DNA of 64,000 nt from Halococcus salifodinae DSM 8989 (GTDB lineage Archaea > Halobacteriota > Halobacteria > Halobacteriales > Halococcaceae), in the NCBI RefSeq assembly GCF_000336935.1, contig NZ_AOME01000013.1, forward strand, positions 60,290-124,289. The letters run 5' to 3'. A program made the translations under genes and the position numbers. The notes below the pieces were generated by a model. That model worked only from the letters and a program-made list of their open reading frames with translations, was not told where the DNA came from and did not search any database. Below, one piece after another: positions 8,239-18,326 of this stretch. Numbering within the stretch: the first letter of the stretch is position 1; each line of letters begins with the position of its first letter.

Positions 8239-9774
8239 TCAGGAGCCGTAGAGGTCGCCGAACTTCGCCTCGGCGTAGTCGACGAAGTACTCGGCTGTCA
8301 GGGGCTCGCCGGTGGCACGCTCGATGAGTTCGTCCGCGGGATACCGCTGGCCGTGGCGGTGGACGTGCTCGGTCATCCAGTCGTGGAGCGGCTCGAACTC
8401 ACCCGCCCGAATCAGTTCGTCCACGTCCTCGTCGAGGTCCTCCCGGAGTGCGGCGTCGAGCTGGGCGGCGAGCACGCTTCCCACGGTGTAGGACTGGAAG
8501 CTCGCGAACCCGCCGGTCCAGTGGATGTCCTGGAGACAACCCTCGGTGTCCGTGTCGGGCCGGACTCCGAGATACTCCTCCATCCTGTCGTTCCACGCCG
8601 TCGGGATTTCCTCAACGTCCAGCTCGCCCGCGACGAACGCCTTCTCGATCTCCGCTCGAAGGATGATGTGGAGATGGTAGGTGAGTTCGTCCGCCTCGAC
8701 CCGGATCAGGTTGTCGGGGTAGATTCGATTCGCGGCCTCGTAGAGGTCCTGTGGACTCGCCTCGGTCCCGAAGTGCTCGTTCACCGTGTCGGCGTAGCGG
8801 TCCCAGAACGCTTTCGTCCGGCCGACGTGGTTCTCCCAGAACCGCGACTGGGACTCGTGGACGATGCCCCGGGACTGGCCGAGCGGGGTTCCGTAGTGTT
8901 CCTGGGGAAGGCCGAGTTCGTAGGTGGCGTGGCCGAACTCGTGGATCGTCGCCAGCACCGCCCCGAAAGGATCCTCGTCCCGAAAGCGAGTCGTGATCCG
9001 GCAGTCGTGCTGGGAGCCCACAGTAAAGGGATGTGGCGAGGTGTCGAGGCGACCGCGATCCCAGTCGTAGCCGAGATCGTCGAGGAACGCCCGCGAGAGT
9101 GCTTCCTGGGAGTCCTCGTCGAAGCTCCCCTCGGCGAACGGGTCCGCGAGGTCGGGATCGCGGGACTGGAGGTCCTCGATCAGCGGAACGAGTTCGTCGC
9201 GGAGATCGTGGAGGATCGCCTCGACCCGATCGAGCGGGAGGTCGGGATCGACTCCCTCGAACATCACGCGGTAAGGGTCGCGGTCAGCATCGATGTGCTC
9301 GGCGCGCTCGACGTGGAGGTCCCGGAGGGTTTCGAGCGTGGGGGCGAACGCCGCGAACTCGTCGTCGGCCTTCGCGTCCTGCCAGATCTGCTGGGCTTCG
9401 GAGCCCGTCCTGGTGATCTCCTCGACCAACTCGCCTGGCACCCGGGTCGCCTGCTCGTAGTCCCGGCGAGTCTCGCGGACGACCGCCGCCTGGGGATCGG
9501 TGAGCTCGGCCTCGACCGCCCCATCGAGGAGGTCGCCGGTCTCGTCGTCGGTGAGGTACTCGTGTGTGAGACTCGACAGCGCCGACTGCTGGGCTGCCCG
9601 CGCCGGTGCGCCGCCATCCGGCATCGTCACCTGCTGATCCCAGTGGAGCACCCCGCCGACATCGGCGAGATGGGCCAGCCGTTTGGTGCGATCGAGCAGT
9701 TCCCGGTACGCTTCCGGTGTGTCGTCGTCCACGGTCGGTGCTGTGTCGGACTCCTGTGTGGGTGTCTCTGCCAT
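8239..9774 (-). CDS. M32 family metallocarboxypeptidase (carboxypeptidase Taq type)
   Basis: Protein of 511 aa, the usual length for M32 enzymes, which remove C-terminal residues from peptides using a single metal. All family motifs are visible in order: HPFT at about 248-251, DCRITTRF at about 257-264, the zinc site HEFGH at 278-282, and the third ligand Glu308 in HESQSRFWEN. RVEADELTY near 356-364 and the GGFASFQSYTVGSVLAAQ C-terminal region follow. No signal peptide, so cytosolic. Divergent from the next gene over 216 bp. Confidence 0.95.
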   Translation of the reverse strand: MAETPTQESDTAPTVDDDTPEAYRELLDRTKRLAHLADVGGVLHWDQQVTMPDGGAPARAAQQSALSSLTHEYLTDDETGDLLDGAVEAELTDPQAAVVRETRRDYEQATRVPGELVEEITRTGSEAQQIWQDAKADDEFAAFAPTLETLRDLHVERAEHIDADRDPYRVMFEGVDPDLPLDRVEAILHDLRDELVPLIEDLQSRDPDLADPFAEGSFDEDSQEALSRAFLDDLGYDWDRGRLDTSPHPFTVGSQHDCRITTRFRDEDPFGAVLATIHEFGHATYELGLPQEHYGTPLGQSRGIVHESQSRFWENHVGRTKAFWDRYADTVNEHFGTEASPQDLYEAANRIYPDNLIRVEADELTYHLHIILRAEIEKAFVAGELDVEEIPTAWNDRMEEYLGVRPDTDTEGCLQDIHWTGGFASFQSYTVGSVLAAQLDAALREDLDEDVDELIRAGEFEPLHDWMTEHVHRHGQRYPADELIERATGEPLTAEYFVDYAEAKFGDLYGS

Positions 9775-9961
9775 ATATTGTGTTTCGGGTGTTCGCTGAC
9801 GGTGTGCATGCTCGGCCGCCGACCCCTCGACGACGACACGATCGGCATGTCCGTCGATACTCGGCGTTGGGTCGTTCGAGCGACGTGCTACCGGCTACCG
9901 AAGACTACTACAAGAAAGGTCGCATTCGTTCCGACAATCGCGCCACGAACGGCCGCGTGAG

Positions 9962-9968
9962 TTTTATC
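9962..9968 (+). promoter_or_regulatory. TATA-like box for the saccharopine-dehydrogenase-like gene
   Basis: TTTTATC lies 23-29 nt before the ATG at 9991, the spacing expected of a haloarchaeal TATA element on a leaderless transcript. The rest of the 216-bp divergent region 9775-9990 shows no further gene. Confidence 0.45.
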
Positions 9969-9990
9969 GCCGCCGCCCGATGGGAGAACT

Positions 9991-11097
9991 ATGACCGACG
10001 AGCTGTTGATCTACGGATCGTACGGCTACACCGGCGCGTTGATCGTCGAGACGGCGACCGAGGAGGGACTCTCGCCGACGCTCGCGGGCCGGCGTGCAGA
10101 GCCGGTCGAGCGACAGGCCACCGACCGCGGTCTCGATCACCGTGTGTTCAGCCTCGACCATCCCGCGGTGATCGAAGCTCACCTCGACGAGTTCGACGCG
10201 GTGTTGAACTGTGCGGGGCCGTTCTCGGCGACCGCGGAGCCGATGGTCGAGGCGTGTCTCCGGAGCGGTACGGACTACCTCGACATCACCGGCGAGATCG
10301 CCGCCTTCGAAGCTCTCGCCGAGCGCGACCGCGAGGCCGAGAAGGCCGACGTGACGCTGCTGCCGGGGGTGGGTTTCGACGTCGTCCCCACCGACTGCCT
10401 CGCGGCGTATCTCGAAAGCCGGCTCCCCTCCTCGACGCAGCTCCGGCTCGCGATCGATGGGATGGGGACGTTCTCACCGGGAACCCTGAAATCCATCGTG
10501 GAGGGGCTCTCGCGATCGGGCGCGGCGCGGATCGACGGCAAGATCGAAAGCGTGCCGCCGGCGTGGAAGACCCGCCGGATCGACCTCGGCGTGGGGCCGA
10601 AACCCGCGGTGACGATCCCGTGGGGCGATGTCGCGACGGCGTACTACACCACCGGGATCCCGAACGTCGAGACCTACGCCACCGTTCCGCGGCTCGCGGT
10701 CGCGATGATGCGGCGGACGGGAGCGCTCACACCCGTGTTCGGCTCGTCTGCGGTCCAGCGCGCGCTGAATGCGGTGATCGATGCGACCGTTTCGGGGCCG
10801 ACCGCCGCCGAGCGCGCACGGAGCACCACCCGGGTGTGGGCCGAAGTCGAGAACGACGAGGGCAAACGCCTCGCCGCCCGCCTCGAAACCCCCGACACCT
10901 ACGATCTGACCGCACGGACCGCCGTCGAGTCGGCGCGGCGGGTGGCGGCCGGCGAGGTCGCGCCTGGTTTCCAGACGCCGGCATCGGCGTTCGGCCCCGA
11001 GTTCGTGCTGGAGTTCGACGGCGTGGAGCGCGAGGACGTCGCGGGCTCGATGGGTGAGCCGTCCGAGACGGCCACGGCGGACGCCATCGACGACTGA
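9991..11097 (+). CDS. Saccharopine dehydrogenase-like oxidoreductase (trans-acting enoyl reductase type)
   Basis: Protein of 368 aa with an N-terminal Rossmann region (ELLIYGSYGYTGALIVETATEEG, about 4-26) followed by AGRRAEPVERQA, VLNCAGPFSATAEPMVEACLRSGTDYLDITGE and GFDVVPTDCLAAYL. This layout is shared by the saccharopine dehydrogenase-like/trans-acting enoyl reductase family. It is probably an NAD(P)-dependent reductase acting on a lipid-like or other hydrophobic substrate, but the substrate is unknown. It is unlikely to be a true lysine-pathway enzyme, since no lysine genes are adjacent and these motifs belong to the broader family. Confidence 0.8.
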   Translation: MTDELLIYGSYGYTGALIVETATEEGLSPTLAGRRAEPVERQATDRGLDHRVFSLDHPAVIEAHLDEFDAVLNCAGPFSATAEPMVEACLRSGTDYLDITGEIAAFEALAERDREAEKADVTLLPGVGFDVVPTDCLAAYLESRLPSSTQLRLAIDGMGTFSPGTLKSIVEGLSRSGAARIDGKIESVPPAWKTRRIDLGVGPKPAVTIPWGDVATAYYTTGIPNVETYATVPRLAVAMMRRTGALTPVFGSSAVQRALNAVIDATVSGPTAAERARSTTRVWAEVENDEGKRLAARLETPDTYDLTARTAVESARRVAAGEVAPGFQTPASAFGPEFVLEFDGVEREDVAGSMGEPSETATADAIDD

Positions 11098-11144
11098 TCG
11101 GAACCGACGACAACGTTTATTCTCGGGTCCGTGGTCGAGAACGC

Positions 11145-11693
11145 ATGGACGACCCGCTCGCGTGGGCGACCCGCGACGCCGATATCGCGTACTCGTGTCC
11201 GGGGTTCGATATCGTCACCGAGACCGTCGAACTCCCCAATGGGACCGAGACCGATTTCGATTACGTCGACGAGCCCGCCGCAGTCGTAGTGTTGGCGCTG
11301 ACGCCCGACGATCGAGTGGTCGTGATCGAGGAGTGGCGTGAGGCCGTCGGACGGGTGAATCGTGGGCTCCCGGCCGGCACCGTCGAGCCCGATGACGACG
11401 ATCTCGCGACCGCGGCACGGCGCGAACTCGAAGAGGAGACGGGCTACGTGGCCGACGAGCTCGACCACATCACGACCGTCGAGCCGCTCAACGGACTGGC
11501 GAACTCGGTCCATCACCACTTCGTCGCGCGCGGCTGTCGACCGGCTGGCGAACAGCGCCTCGATGACGACGAGTCGATCCGCGTCGAGACGACCACCCGC
11601 GACGAACTCCTCGATGGGCTCGCCGCCGGCGACCTCCGTGACGGCCGCTCCGCGCTCTGTCTGCTCTATCACGAACGGTTTGCCGACGACTGA
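11145..11693 (+). CDS. Nudix hydrolase, ADP-ribose pyrophosphatase-like
   Basis: Protein of 182 aa with a recognisable Nudix box, AARRELEEETGYVAD at about 88-102, preceded by LPAGTVEPDDDD. The upstream VIEEWREAVGR and the downstream TVEPLNGLANSVHHHFVARG match ADP-ribose/NDP-sugar pyrophosphatases. In the first part of the box the usual acidic residue six after the Gly is Asp instead of Glu; the metal-binding REL-EE core is intact. A TTTATT box at 11116-11121 sits about 27 nt before the ATG, consistent with a leaderless start. The substrate is not certain. Confidence 0.88.
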   Translation: MDDPLAWATRDADIAYSCPGFDIVTETVELPNGTETDFDYVDEPAAVVVLALTPDDRVVVIEEWREAVGRVNRGLPAGTVEPDDDDLATAARRELEEETGYVADELDHITTVEPLNGLANSVHHHFVARGCRPAGEQRLDDDESIRVETTTRDELLDGLAAGDLRDGRSALCLLYHERFADD

Positions 11694-11726
11694 GCCGGGT
11701 TGCTGGAATGGAGTTGGCGCGCGGGA

Positions 11727-11743
11727 GGGCGTCGAAGACGCCC
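11727..11743. repeat. Perfect GAA-loop palindrome in an intergenic gap
   Basis: GGGCGTC-GAA-GACGCCC is a 7-bp perfect stem with a GAA triplet loop, located 34 bp after the Nudix stop. It resembles the palindromes at 5042-5209, 39616-39800 and 53281-53620. It could act as a transcription terminator here, but there is no T-run after it. The remaining sequence to 11909 (before tgtA) shows no gene. Confidence 0.55.
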
Positions 11744-11909
11744 GACTCTCGTGGCTTGCGGTACTCATTTGTGCCGTCATCAGTAGCGGTCGCGATCACG
11801 GTAACAACAGTCGAATCGCTCTCAACACCGTCGACGATTACAAACACCTCAACAAGTGCTGGTACGGAGAACGCAATCCTTAGGCGCACGCCAGCGGTTT
11901 TGAACAGGA

Positions 11910-13412
11910 ATGAGTGGAGTTTTCGAGCAACGGACGGCGGACGCTGCGGGCCGGATCGGCGAGCTCGCCGTCCCGCGCTCGGGCGTCACGGTCGAGACGC
12001 CCGCGCTGATGCCGGTCGTCAACCCCCACGTTCAGACGATCGCGCCGTCACGGCTGGAAGAGGAGTTCGGTGTGGAGATCCTGATCACGAACGGCTACAT
12101 CCTCTCGCAGAGCGACGATCTCCGCGAGGCCGCGCTGTCGATGGGACTTCACGATCTCCTCGATTTCTCGGGGGCGATCATGACCGATTCCGGGTCCTTT
12201 CAGCTCGCCGAGTACGGCGAGATCGACGTCACGACGCCCGAGATCCTCGACTTCCAGTACGAGATCGGCTCAGACATCGGCACGCCGATCGACATCCCGA
12301 CACCGCCCGATGCGGGCCGGGATCAGGCGGAACGCGAGCTTTCGACGACCCAGGACCGGCTCGAACGCGCCCGGGAGGTCGAGACCGGCGAGATGCTCGT
12401 GAACGCTCCCGTCCAGGGCTCGACCCATCCCGACCTCCGCGAGGACGCGGGGCGACACGCCCGCGACACGGGTCTCGACGTGTTCCCGGTCGGGGCGGCG
12501 GTCCCCTTGCTGAACGCCTACCGTTACGATGACGTGGTCGAGATCGTCACCGCGGCGAAGCGCGGGCTCGGTGCAGGGGCTCCAGTCCACCTGTTCGGCG
12601 CGGGCCACCCGATGATGTTCGCGCTCGCGGTCGCGGCGGGCTGTGACCTGTTCGACTCCGCGGCGTACGCGCTCTACGCTCGTGACGATCGCTATCTGAC
12701 GGTTCGCGGCACCGAACACCTCGCAGAGCTCGACTACCTGCCCTGTGAGTGTCCGATCTGTGTCGCCAACACACCCGCCGAGCTCCGCGATCTCGGTGAC
12801 GACGAACGCGAGCGACGCCTCGCCGAACACAACCTCCACGTGAGCTTCGGCGAACTCCGTCGGATCAAGCAGGCGATCCGCCGCGGCAACCTCCTCGAAC
12901 TCGTCGAGGTGCGCGCACGGGGCCATCCCGCGATGCTCGACGGGTATCGTGCGCTGCTCGATCACGCCGATCGGCTGGAGAGTTCGGATCCGGCCTCGAA
13001 GAGCGCCTTTTTCCACCTCTCGGCGGAGAGCGCCCGCCGACCCGAGGTCCGCCGCCACCACGACCGTCTCGCACGGCTGGCTCCCGAAGGCGATGTCCTG
13101 CTCACTGAGGGCGGCGAAAACAGCCAGTACGACGAGTCGTGGCGTGTAGTCCCGCCCTTTGGCCCGTTCCCGCGACACCTCTCGGAGACGTACCCGCTCA
13201 CTGCCGAAGTGCCCGAGCGCACCGACCGCGAGAGCTACGAGGCAGCCGCCGAGGGAATCACCCGCCTCGCCGAATCGAACCCCGACACCGGGTTCACGCT
13301 CGCCCATCGGGAGTGGCCGGCGAGCGCGCTCAAAGAAGTTCCCGAGCGCGTCGCGACGGTGCCGCTCGAATCGATGGACGAATACGACGCGGCGGGCGAA
13401 ACGGACCAATGA
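11910..13412 (+). CDS. tgtA: tRNA-guanine(15) transglycosylase
   Basis: Protein of 500 aa that exchanges guanine-15 in the D-loop of archaeal tRNAs for preQ0, the first step of archaeosine formation on tRNA. The catalytic Asp93 is in MTDSGSFQL, and [14 protein letters not shown] and [19 protein letters not shown] are family signatures. The zinc site begins CECPIC at 279-284. The C-terminal part beyond about 350 is the archaeal accessory domain without the PUA, which is carried by the next gene. The stop overlaps the arcS start (ATGA, 13409-13412), so the pair is translationally coupled. Confidence 0.96.
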   Translation: MSGVFEQRTADAAGRIGELAVPRSGVTVETPALMPVVNPHVQTIAPSRLEEEFGVEILITNGYILSQSDDLREAALSMGLHDLLDFSGAIMTDSGSFQLAEYGEIDVTTPEILDFQYEIGSDIGTPIDIPTPPDAGRDQAERELSTTQDRLERAREVETGEMLVNAPVQGSTHPDLREDAGRHARDTGLDVFPVGAAVPLLNAYRYDDVVEIVTAAKRGLGAGAPVHLFGAGHPMMFALAVAAGCDLFDSAAYALYARDDRYLTVRGTEHLAELDYLPCECPICVANTPAELRDLGDDERERRLAEHNLHVSFGELRRIKQAIRRGNLLELVEVRARGHPAMLDGYRALLDHADRLESSDPASKSAFFHLSAESARRPEVRRHHDRLARLAPEGDVLLTEGGENSQYDESWRVVPPFGPFPRHLSETYPLTAEVPERTDRESYEAAAEGITRLAESNPDTGFTLAHREWPASALKEVPERVATVPLESMDEYDAAGETDQ

Positions 13413-15166
13413 CCGAATCCTTCGAGGTTCACGACCGCGATGGGGCGGCCCGGATCGGGGAGGTGCGCCTCGACGATCCACTTACCACGCCCGCACTCTG
13501 CGACGAGATTCTCGCGGACGCGGGCAGCCGCTGGCCGGAAGAACGCGAGACGCCGACCGGCGACTCCGAGCACCTGACCGTCCTCCCGCATCGCGCGCTC
13601 CCGGCGGGCACCCCCGAGGAGGTCGCGGGTGCGTTCGCTCCCGAGTACCCCGACATCGACGCGCCGAGTGCCGCAGTCGTCTCGACCGAAACGGCGACCG
13701 ACCACGGGACCGACGCCTACGTGCTCTCGGACGCTCAGGGAATCGTCGGCCACGCCCGCGCGTTCGTGGAGGCGATCGTCGCCGTACGGAGAGCGATCCC
13801 CGACGACACGGCGCTCTACCTACCAGGGGTAGCGACACCCGCGAACGCCGCGCTGCTCGCGTACGCTGGCGTCGATCTCCTCGACAGCGATCGTGCTGTC
13901 GTGAAGGGAACCCAAGGGAAATACCTCACTTCGGACGGCGAACACTTCCTCGAAGACCTCACCGAGCTGCCGTGTGCGTGCCCGGCCTGCCAGGTGGAGC
14001 GGGGCGAGTTCGACCGCGAGGACTGTGCGAGCCACAACGCGACCGTCCTCGAAGCCGAACTGTCGACCGTTCGCGAGCGGATCCGTCGAGGACGGCTTCG
14101 GGACTATCTCGAAGGCCAGGCCCGCCACGAGGGGTGGCTGACGGCGGCGCTCAGACGACTCGACCAGGAGTACGCGTATCTCGAAGCACGCACGCCCGTG
14201 ATCCGACGCGCCGAACTGCTGGCCACGAGCGAGGAGACCCTTCGACGGGCCGAGATTCAACGCTTCGCCGAGCGGGTCACGACCCGGTATCACAATCGAT
14301 TCGACAACCCGCTCGTCCTCGTGCCGTGCTCGGCGACGAAGCCGTACAGCGAGTCCCAGAGCCACGAACAGTTCCACAGCGCCATCGGGTTCCGGGCGCA
14401 CACGGTGTCGATGACCTCGCCGATCGGCGTCGTGCCCCAGGAACTCGAATGCACGTACCCGGCCCAGCACTACGATTCGGTCGTGACGGGCGAGTGGACC
14501 GCCGGGGAGATCGAGTTCGTGGCGAGCGTGCTCGAAGCCTATCTCGAACGCAACGAGTACCCCCAGGTGATCGCCCACGTTCCCGAGGACTACCGCCCGA
14601 TAACTGAACGCGTAGAAGACTCGCTCAGGATCGATTTCACGTACACCGTCAGCGACCATCCGACGACGACGGACTCGCTCGCGGCGCTCGACGACGCGCT
14701 CGACGGCGAGCTCAAATACTCCAAACGCGAGCGCCAGCACAACACCGTCCGCGCGATCGCGGACTACCAGTTCGGGCCGCGGGCGGGCGACGCGCTATTT
14801 GGAGAGATCTCCACGGAGAGCTTCTACCCCAAACTCCGGGTTCGAGGGGCCGACGGTGACGAAGACGACCACCTCGCGACGATGGTGCCGCAGTACGGCA
14901 CGCTCTCTCTGACGCTCGCGGGTGCCCGCCGGTGGGTCGAGAGCGACGCCCCCACGAAGCGAGTGGAGATCGACGGGTTCGTCCCGCACGGCAGCGTGCT
15001 CGCACCGGGAATCGTCGACGCGAGCGATGAAATCCGGGTCGGCGACGAGGTCGTCGTCGAGGGACCGAAGGCGTTCGCGGTCGGCCGCGCGGCGATGCAC
15101 GGCTCCGCGATGGCCGAGGGCACCCGCGGCGTCGCCGTCACGGTCCGTCACGTCGAGGAGCGATAG
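13409..15166 (+). CDS. arcS: Archaeosine synthase subunit alpha
   Basis: Protein of 585 aa, the TgtA2/ArcS paralogue that acts after TgtA: it adds lysine to preQ0-15 in tRNA, and a radical SAM partner then yields archaeosine. The degenerate transglycosylase domain is N-terminal, and a CACPAC cysteine cluster lies near 190. The ArcS-specific [17 protein letters not shown] motif is in the middle, and a PUA RNA-binding domain ends the protein (about 505-585, [20 protein letters not shown]). The start ATG overlaps the tgtA stop by 4 bp; longer upstream frames lie inside tgtA and were discarded. Confidence 0.95.
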   Translation: MTESFEVHDRDGAARIGEVRLDDPLTTPALCDEILADAGSRWPEERETPTGDSEHLTVLPHRALPAGTPEEVAGAFAPEYPDIDAPSAAVVSTETATDHGTDAYVLSDAQGIVGHARAFVEAIVAVRRAIPDDTALYLPGVATPANAALLAYAGVDLLDSDRAVVKGTQGKYLTSDGEHFLEDLTELPCACPACQVERGEFDREDCASHNATVLEAELSTVRERIRRGRLRDYLEGQARHEGWLTAALRRLDQEYAYLEARTPVIRRAELLATSEETLRRAEIQRFAERVTTRYHNRFDNPLVLVPCSATKPYSESQSHEQFHSAIGFRAHTVSMTSPIGVVPQELECTYPAQHYDSVVTGEWTAGEIEFVASVLEAYLERNEYPQVIAHVPEDYRPITERVEDSLRIDFTYTVSDHPTTTDSLAALDDALDGELKYSKRERQHNTVRAIADYQFGPRAGDALFGEISTESFYPKLRVRGADGDEDDHLATMVPQYGTLSLTLAGARRWVESDAPTKRVEIDGFVPHGSVLAPGIVDASDEIRVGDEVVVEGPKAFAVGRAAMHGSAMAEGTRGVAVTVRHVEER

Positions 15167-15274
15167 GACCGAGCGAGTCGCCGACCCCGACCGACCGATT
15201 TACTTCGCCCCACCGTGAGCTACGGGCCGTTATGACCAGCCAGTCGATGCTGGAAGCGGCGTTCGAGCCGCTCA

Positions 15275-15775
15275 TCAGGTCGAGGTCATCTGCCAGCGGT
15301 AGTACTCCACGAATAGCAGGAACACACCGGCGAGCAGCGCCACTCCCAGACCGATACCGGGTGTGACGGCAAACGCCGAGGCACTTCCCTCGGCAAGAGG
15401 GTTACCTGCATCGGCAGCCGACCCGATGACCTGCTGTTTGACCCATTCGTTCGAGCCCAGTTGGAGGAAAACCAATCCGATGATGGCGACACCGCCCGCG
15501 AAGCGACACCACGCACCCACCCAGCCCCGAAGCCGCCACGAGAGAAACAGAACGACGACAGCAACGACTGCGACACCGCGACCGGGCCAGAGTTCGAGAC
15601 CCGAGAAGCTTCGCGCCGACCCCAGCGGCACCTGCACGGTCACCCAGCTCAGGACGGTCGACGCGAGAGCCACCATCGGCGGCCCGTACCTGTCGACCCA
15701 CGCCGAAACGAACCACGGGTACAGCCCGCGAGAACCCTCCGATCGCCGATAGCCTCGTCCTGTGCCGTCACCCAT
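15275..15775 (-). CDS. Haloarchaeal small membrane protein, function unknown
   Basis: Protein of 166 aa with four hydrophobic stretches (about 33-50, 66-80, 93-107 and 137-157) and a basic N-terminus (RGYRRSEG). I cannot name the family with certainty; similar three- or four-span proteins of unknown role are common in haloarchaea. The start at 15775 gives MGDGTGRGY; a later start is possible since the first span begins near residue 33. It converges with arcS (109 bp between the stops) and diverges from the GNAT gene. Confidence 0.6.
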   Translation of the reverse strand: MGDGTGRGYRRSEGSRGLYPWFVSAWVDRYGPPMVALASTVLSWVTVQVPLGSARSFSGLELWPGRGVAVVAVVVLFLSWRLRGWVGAWCRFAGGVAIIGLVFLQLGSNEWVKQQVIGSAADAGNPLAEGSASAFAVTPGIGLGVALLAGVFLLFVEYYRWQMTST

Positions 15776-15913
15776 GGATGACGCATCTACCTCGTTCGGC
15801 CACTTTCGCTTTGCCATTCGTCGCCCACTCGATTCGGACGGTTCTCCATGGCGGGAGCCACGCCGGACCGAACGCGGCCAACAGCTAAGGGGGAGAGTCG
15901 TGTTTTTCACGGT

Positions 15914-16798
15914 ATGAGCGCGACGACCGAACCGGAGACGTTCGATGATGACGTGCGACGGCGGCTCTACGAGTACGTCGAGCGGAACGGCGCGGTTCGA
16001 CCCGAAGTGCTCAGAAACGAGGTTCGGGTCGCGGAGGACCGGCCCGGATCGAAACCGCCACGGTCGGCACTGCCGACCAAACGCGTCCGCCTCCCGGCCG
16101 CACAGTTCCGCGAGCACGTCGACGCGCTGATCGAGGCGGGCCACCTCGACGAGCACGACGGCAAGCTCAGGGTCGCGTGGGAGGCCGAAACCACCGAACT
16201 CGACACCGCTGACGGGCCGGTGACGATCCGTCCCGCCCACCAAGAAGACATGGAAGGAATCACCGACGTGATCGGACGAGTCACGGCCGCGGGAACCCAC
16301 ATCCGCGCCGAGACCGTCGGGGAGGCGATCGACCGCGAGAGCGCGCTGTTGCGCCACGACGACCGCCGACGGACGTTCTTCGTCGCGACCGAACGCGAGG
16401 ACGCCGGCGAAACGGACACGGCGGACACGGACGAGACCGACCAGGACGGCGGCGGCGAGGACGACGGCAGCAAGGACGATGACGACGAACAGGTGGTCGG
16501 GTGGGTCCACGTCGACGCGCTCGACGTCGAGAAACTCAGCCACACCGCCGAACTCACCGTCGGGGTCGTCGCCAAGCGTCGCCGACAGGGCATCGGTCGG
16601 GCGCTCCTCGAACACGCCCTCGACTGGGCGGCGTCGGTCGGCTACCACAAGATCTACCAGGCGCTGCCGGCGACGAACGACGAGGCCGTCGCGTTCCTCG
16701 AAAGCGCGGGCTGGGAACGCGAAGCCGTCCACGCCGAACACTACCTGGTCGACGAGGAGTACGTCGACGAGGTGCTCATGGCGACGTGGTTCGACTGA
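15914..16798 (+). CDS. GNAT family N-acetyltransferase
   Basis: Protein of 294 aa. Residues about 1-90 look like a small helical, HTH-like N-terminal domain (RRRLYEYVERNGAVRPEVLR); a GNAT domain follows from about 100. The acetyl-CoA loop is VAKRRRQGIGRALLEHAL, and YLVDEEYVDEVLMATWF ends the fold. A very acidic spacer of about 30 residues (GETDTADTDETDQDGG...) interrupts the GNAT domain, a common haloarchaeal linker. The start at 15914 (MSATTEPE) was chosen over an upstream ATG at 15848. It lies between arcS and the archaeosine radical SAM gene; a link to tRNA modification is only positional. Confidence 0.82.
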   Translation: MSATTEPETFDDDVRRRLYEYVERNGAVRPEVLRNEVRVAEDRPGSKPPRSALPTKRVRLPAAQFREHVDALIEAGHLDEHDGKLRVAWEAETTELDTADGPVTIRPAHQEDMEGITDVIGRVTAAGTHIRAETVGEAIDRESALLRHDDRRRTFFVATEREDAGETDTADTDETDQDGGGEDDGSKDDDDEQVVGWVHVDALDVEKLSHTAELTVGVVAKRRRQGIGRALLEHALDWAASVGYHKIYQALPATNDEAVAFLESAGWEREAVHAEHYLVDEEYVDEVLMATWFD

Positions 16799-16844
16799 GC
16801 CGGCGGACGGCAGGGTTTTGCCGCTCGATCGGGTAGCACCGGCA

Positions 16845-17918
16845 ATGAGCAGTACGCCCGATCCCGAGGTCTACGAGCAGGGCAAGGGGATGGACGCCCA
16901 CAACGCGGCCATGCGCCGGATCCGCGCGCGCAACGATCAGACCTACGATCCCCACGAACCCACCCGGGTCTGGCTCGATGAGGACAACACGCCCGACGGC
17001 GTTCGCCAGTCGCTCACGATCATTCTGAACGCCGGCGGCTGTCGGTGGGCGCGCGCCGGCGGCTGCACCATGTGTGGCTACGTCGCGGAATCGGTCGAGG
17101 GTGGCACAGTCCCCCACGACGCGCTCATGGACCAGCTCGAAGTCTGTCTCGATCACGAGCAAGAGAACGCCGACGAACCCTGCCCGCTCGTCAAGATCTA
17201 CACCTCCGGGAGCTTCCTCGACGAGCGCGAGATCCCCCCCGAAACCCGCGCCGCGATCGCCGAGACGTTCGCCGACCGCGAGCGGATCGTGGTCGAATCA
17301 CTCCCCGATTTCGTCGATCGCGAGCGCCTCGCCGACTTCACCGACCGCGGCCTCGCGATCGACATCGCGGTCGGCCTCGAAACCGCCACCGACCGGGTGC
17401 GCCACGACTGCGTGAACAAGTACTTCGACTTCTCGGAGTTCGTCGCGGCGAGCGAGGCGGCCGACGCGGCGGGCGCAGGGATCAAAGCCTACCTCCTGAT
17501 GAAACCGCCCTTCCTCACCGAGAGCGAGGCGGTCGCGGACATGGAGTCCTCGATCCGACGGTGTGCCGAACACGCTCATACCGTGTCGATGAACCCCTGT
17601 AACGTCCAGCGCCACACGATGGTCGAGGACCTCTATCACGATGGGAGCTATCGTCCACCGTGGCTCTGGTCGGTGGCCGACGTGCTCGAATCGACCGCGG
17701 ATGCCGACGCGATCGTGGTCTCCGATCCGGTCGGCCACGGCTCGGATCGCGGCCCGCACAACTGCGGCGAGTGCGACGATCGGGTTCAGACCGCGATCAA
17801 GGACTTCGACAAGCGACAGGACCCCACAGTGTTCGAGCAGGTGTCCTGTGAGTGCGAGGCGACGTGGAAGGCAGTGATGGAACGGGAGAAGAGCTACGGG
17901 ATGCCGCTGGCGCGGTAG
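16845..17918 (+). CDS. raSEA: Archaeosine biosynthesis radical SAM protein RaSEA
   Basis: Protein of 357 aa of the COG1244 radical SAM family that partners ArcS and lyses the lysine-preQ0 adduct in tRNA to give the formamidine group of archaeosine. The cluster-binding cysteines are in CRWARAGGCTMCGY (C-x7-C-x2-C, near 66-77). GLETATDRVRHDCVNKYFDF and IKAYLLMKPPFLTE are characteristic of this family, as are NPCNVQRHT and the C-terminal CGECDD/CECE cysteines. Its position about 1.7 kb from tgtA-arcS supports the assignment. Confidence 0.92.
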   Translation: MSSTPDPEVYEQGKGMDAHNAAMRRIRARNDQTYDPHEPTRVWLDEDNTPDGVRQSLTIILNAGGCRWARAGGCTMCGYVAESVEGGTVPHDALMDQLEVCLDHEQENADEPCPLVKIYTSGSFLDEREIPPETRAAIAETFADRERIVVESLPDFVDRERLADFTDRGLAIDIAVGLETATDRVRHDCVNKYFDFSEFVAASEAADAAGAGIKAYLLMKPPFLTESEAVADMESSIRRCAEHAHTVSMNPCNVQRHTMVEDLYHDGSYRPPWLWSVADVLESTADADAIVVSDPVGHGSDRGPHNCGECDDRVQTAIKDFDKRQDPTVFEQVSCECEATWKAVMEREKSYGMPLAR

Positions 17919-17936
17919 CTGGGTAGCGACATCCTG

Positions 17937-18215
17937 TCAGATCGCGTCGTCGGGGTCGTGTTCGTCGGCCATTCGACTCACTTCGCTGGCGTAGCGCTCG
18001 CGGGTTTCGGGATCGCTGACATCGCCGAGGTTGCCCGGATCGACATCGAGCGCGGCGGTCGTCTCGCGGCCCGGTCCCGAAAAACTCGGCAGGGCGCGTT
18101 CCTTCCGGAAGTCGTGCTCGCCGTCGGGCGTCGCGTAGGTCAGGATGATGAGGTTCTGTTCGTCGTCCGAATACGTGCGCTCGACCAGCCAGACCCGGAT
18201 CGTCTCGTCGGTCAT
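17937..18215 (-). CDS. Small acidic orphan protein (intact copy of a local duplication)
   Basis: Protein of 92 aa (MTDETIRVWLVERTYSDDEQ at the start, ending HDPDDAI) with no domain I recognise. The N-terminal half reads as a short beta-rich unit (RVWLVERTY, NLIILTYATPDGEHDF), then PSFSGPGRETTAALDV and a helical end. A second, broken copy lies at 19190-19349 in the same orientation, so the gene was duplicated around the lipoprotein gene. It converges with raSEA, with 18 bp between the stops. Confidence 0.7.
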   Translation of the reverse strand: MTDETIRVWLVERTYSDDEQNLIILTYATPDGEHDFRKERALPSFSGPGRETTAALDVDPGNLGDVSDPETRERYASEVSRMADEHDPDDAI

Positions 18216-18326
18216 TCCGGCGGCAGTACGGACGGCCAGCGGTTAGTGTTGTGGGCTCGACATCGGAGGGGTTGTATCGCGGATACCGACACAAAGCTGA
18301 TACTGGCGGAGTATGACCCGAGAACG

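Noticed and set aside
15232-15360. Short plus-strand frame starting MTSQSMLEAAFEPL
   Set aside because: About 40 codons, runs into the opposite-strand membrane gene and loses haloarchaeal character after 15 residues; possibly a gene remnant but not supported.
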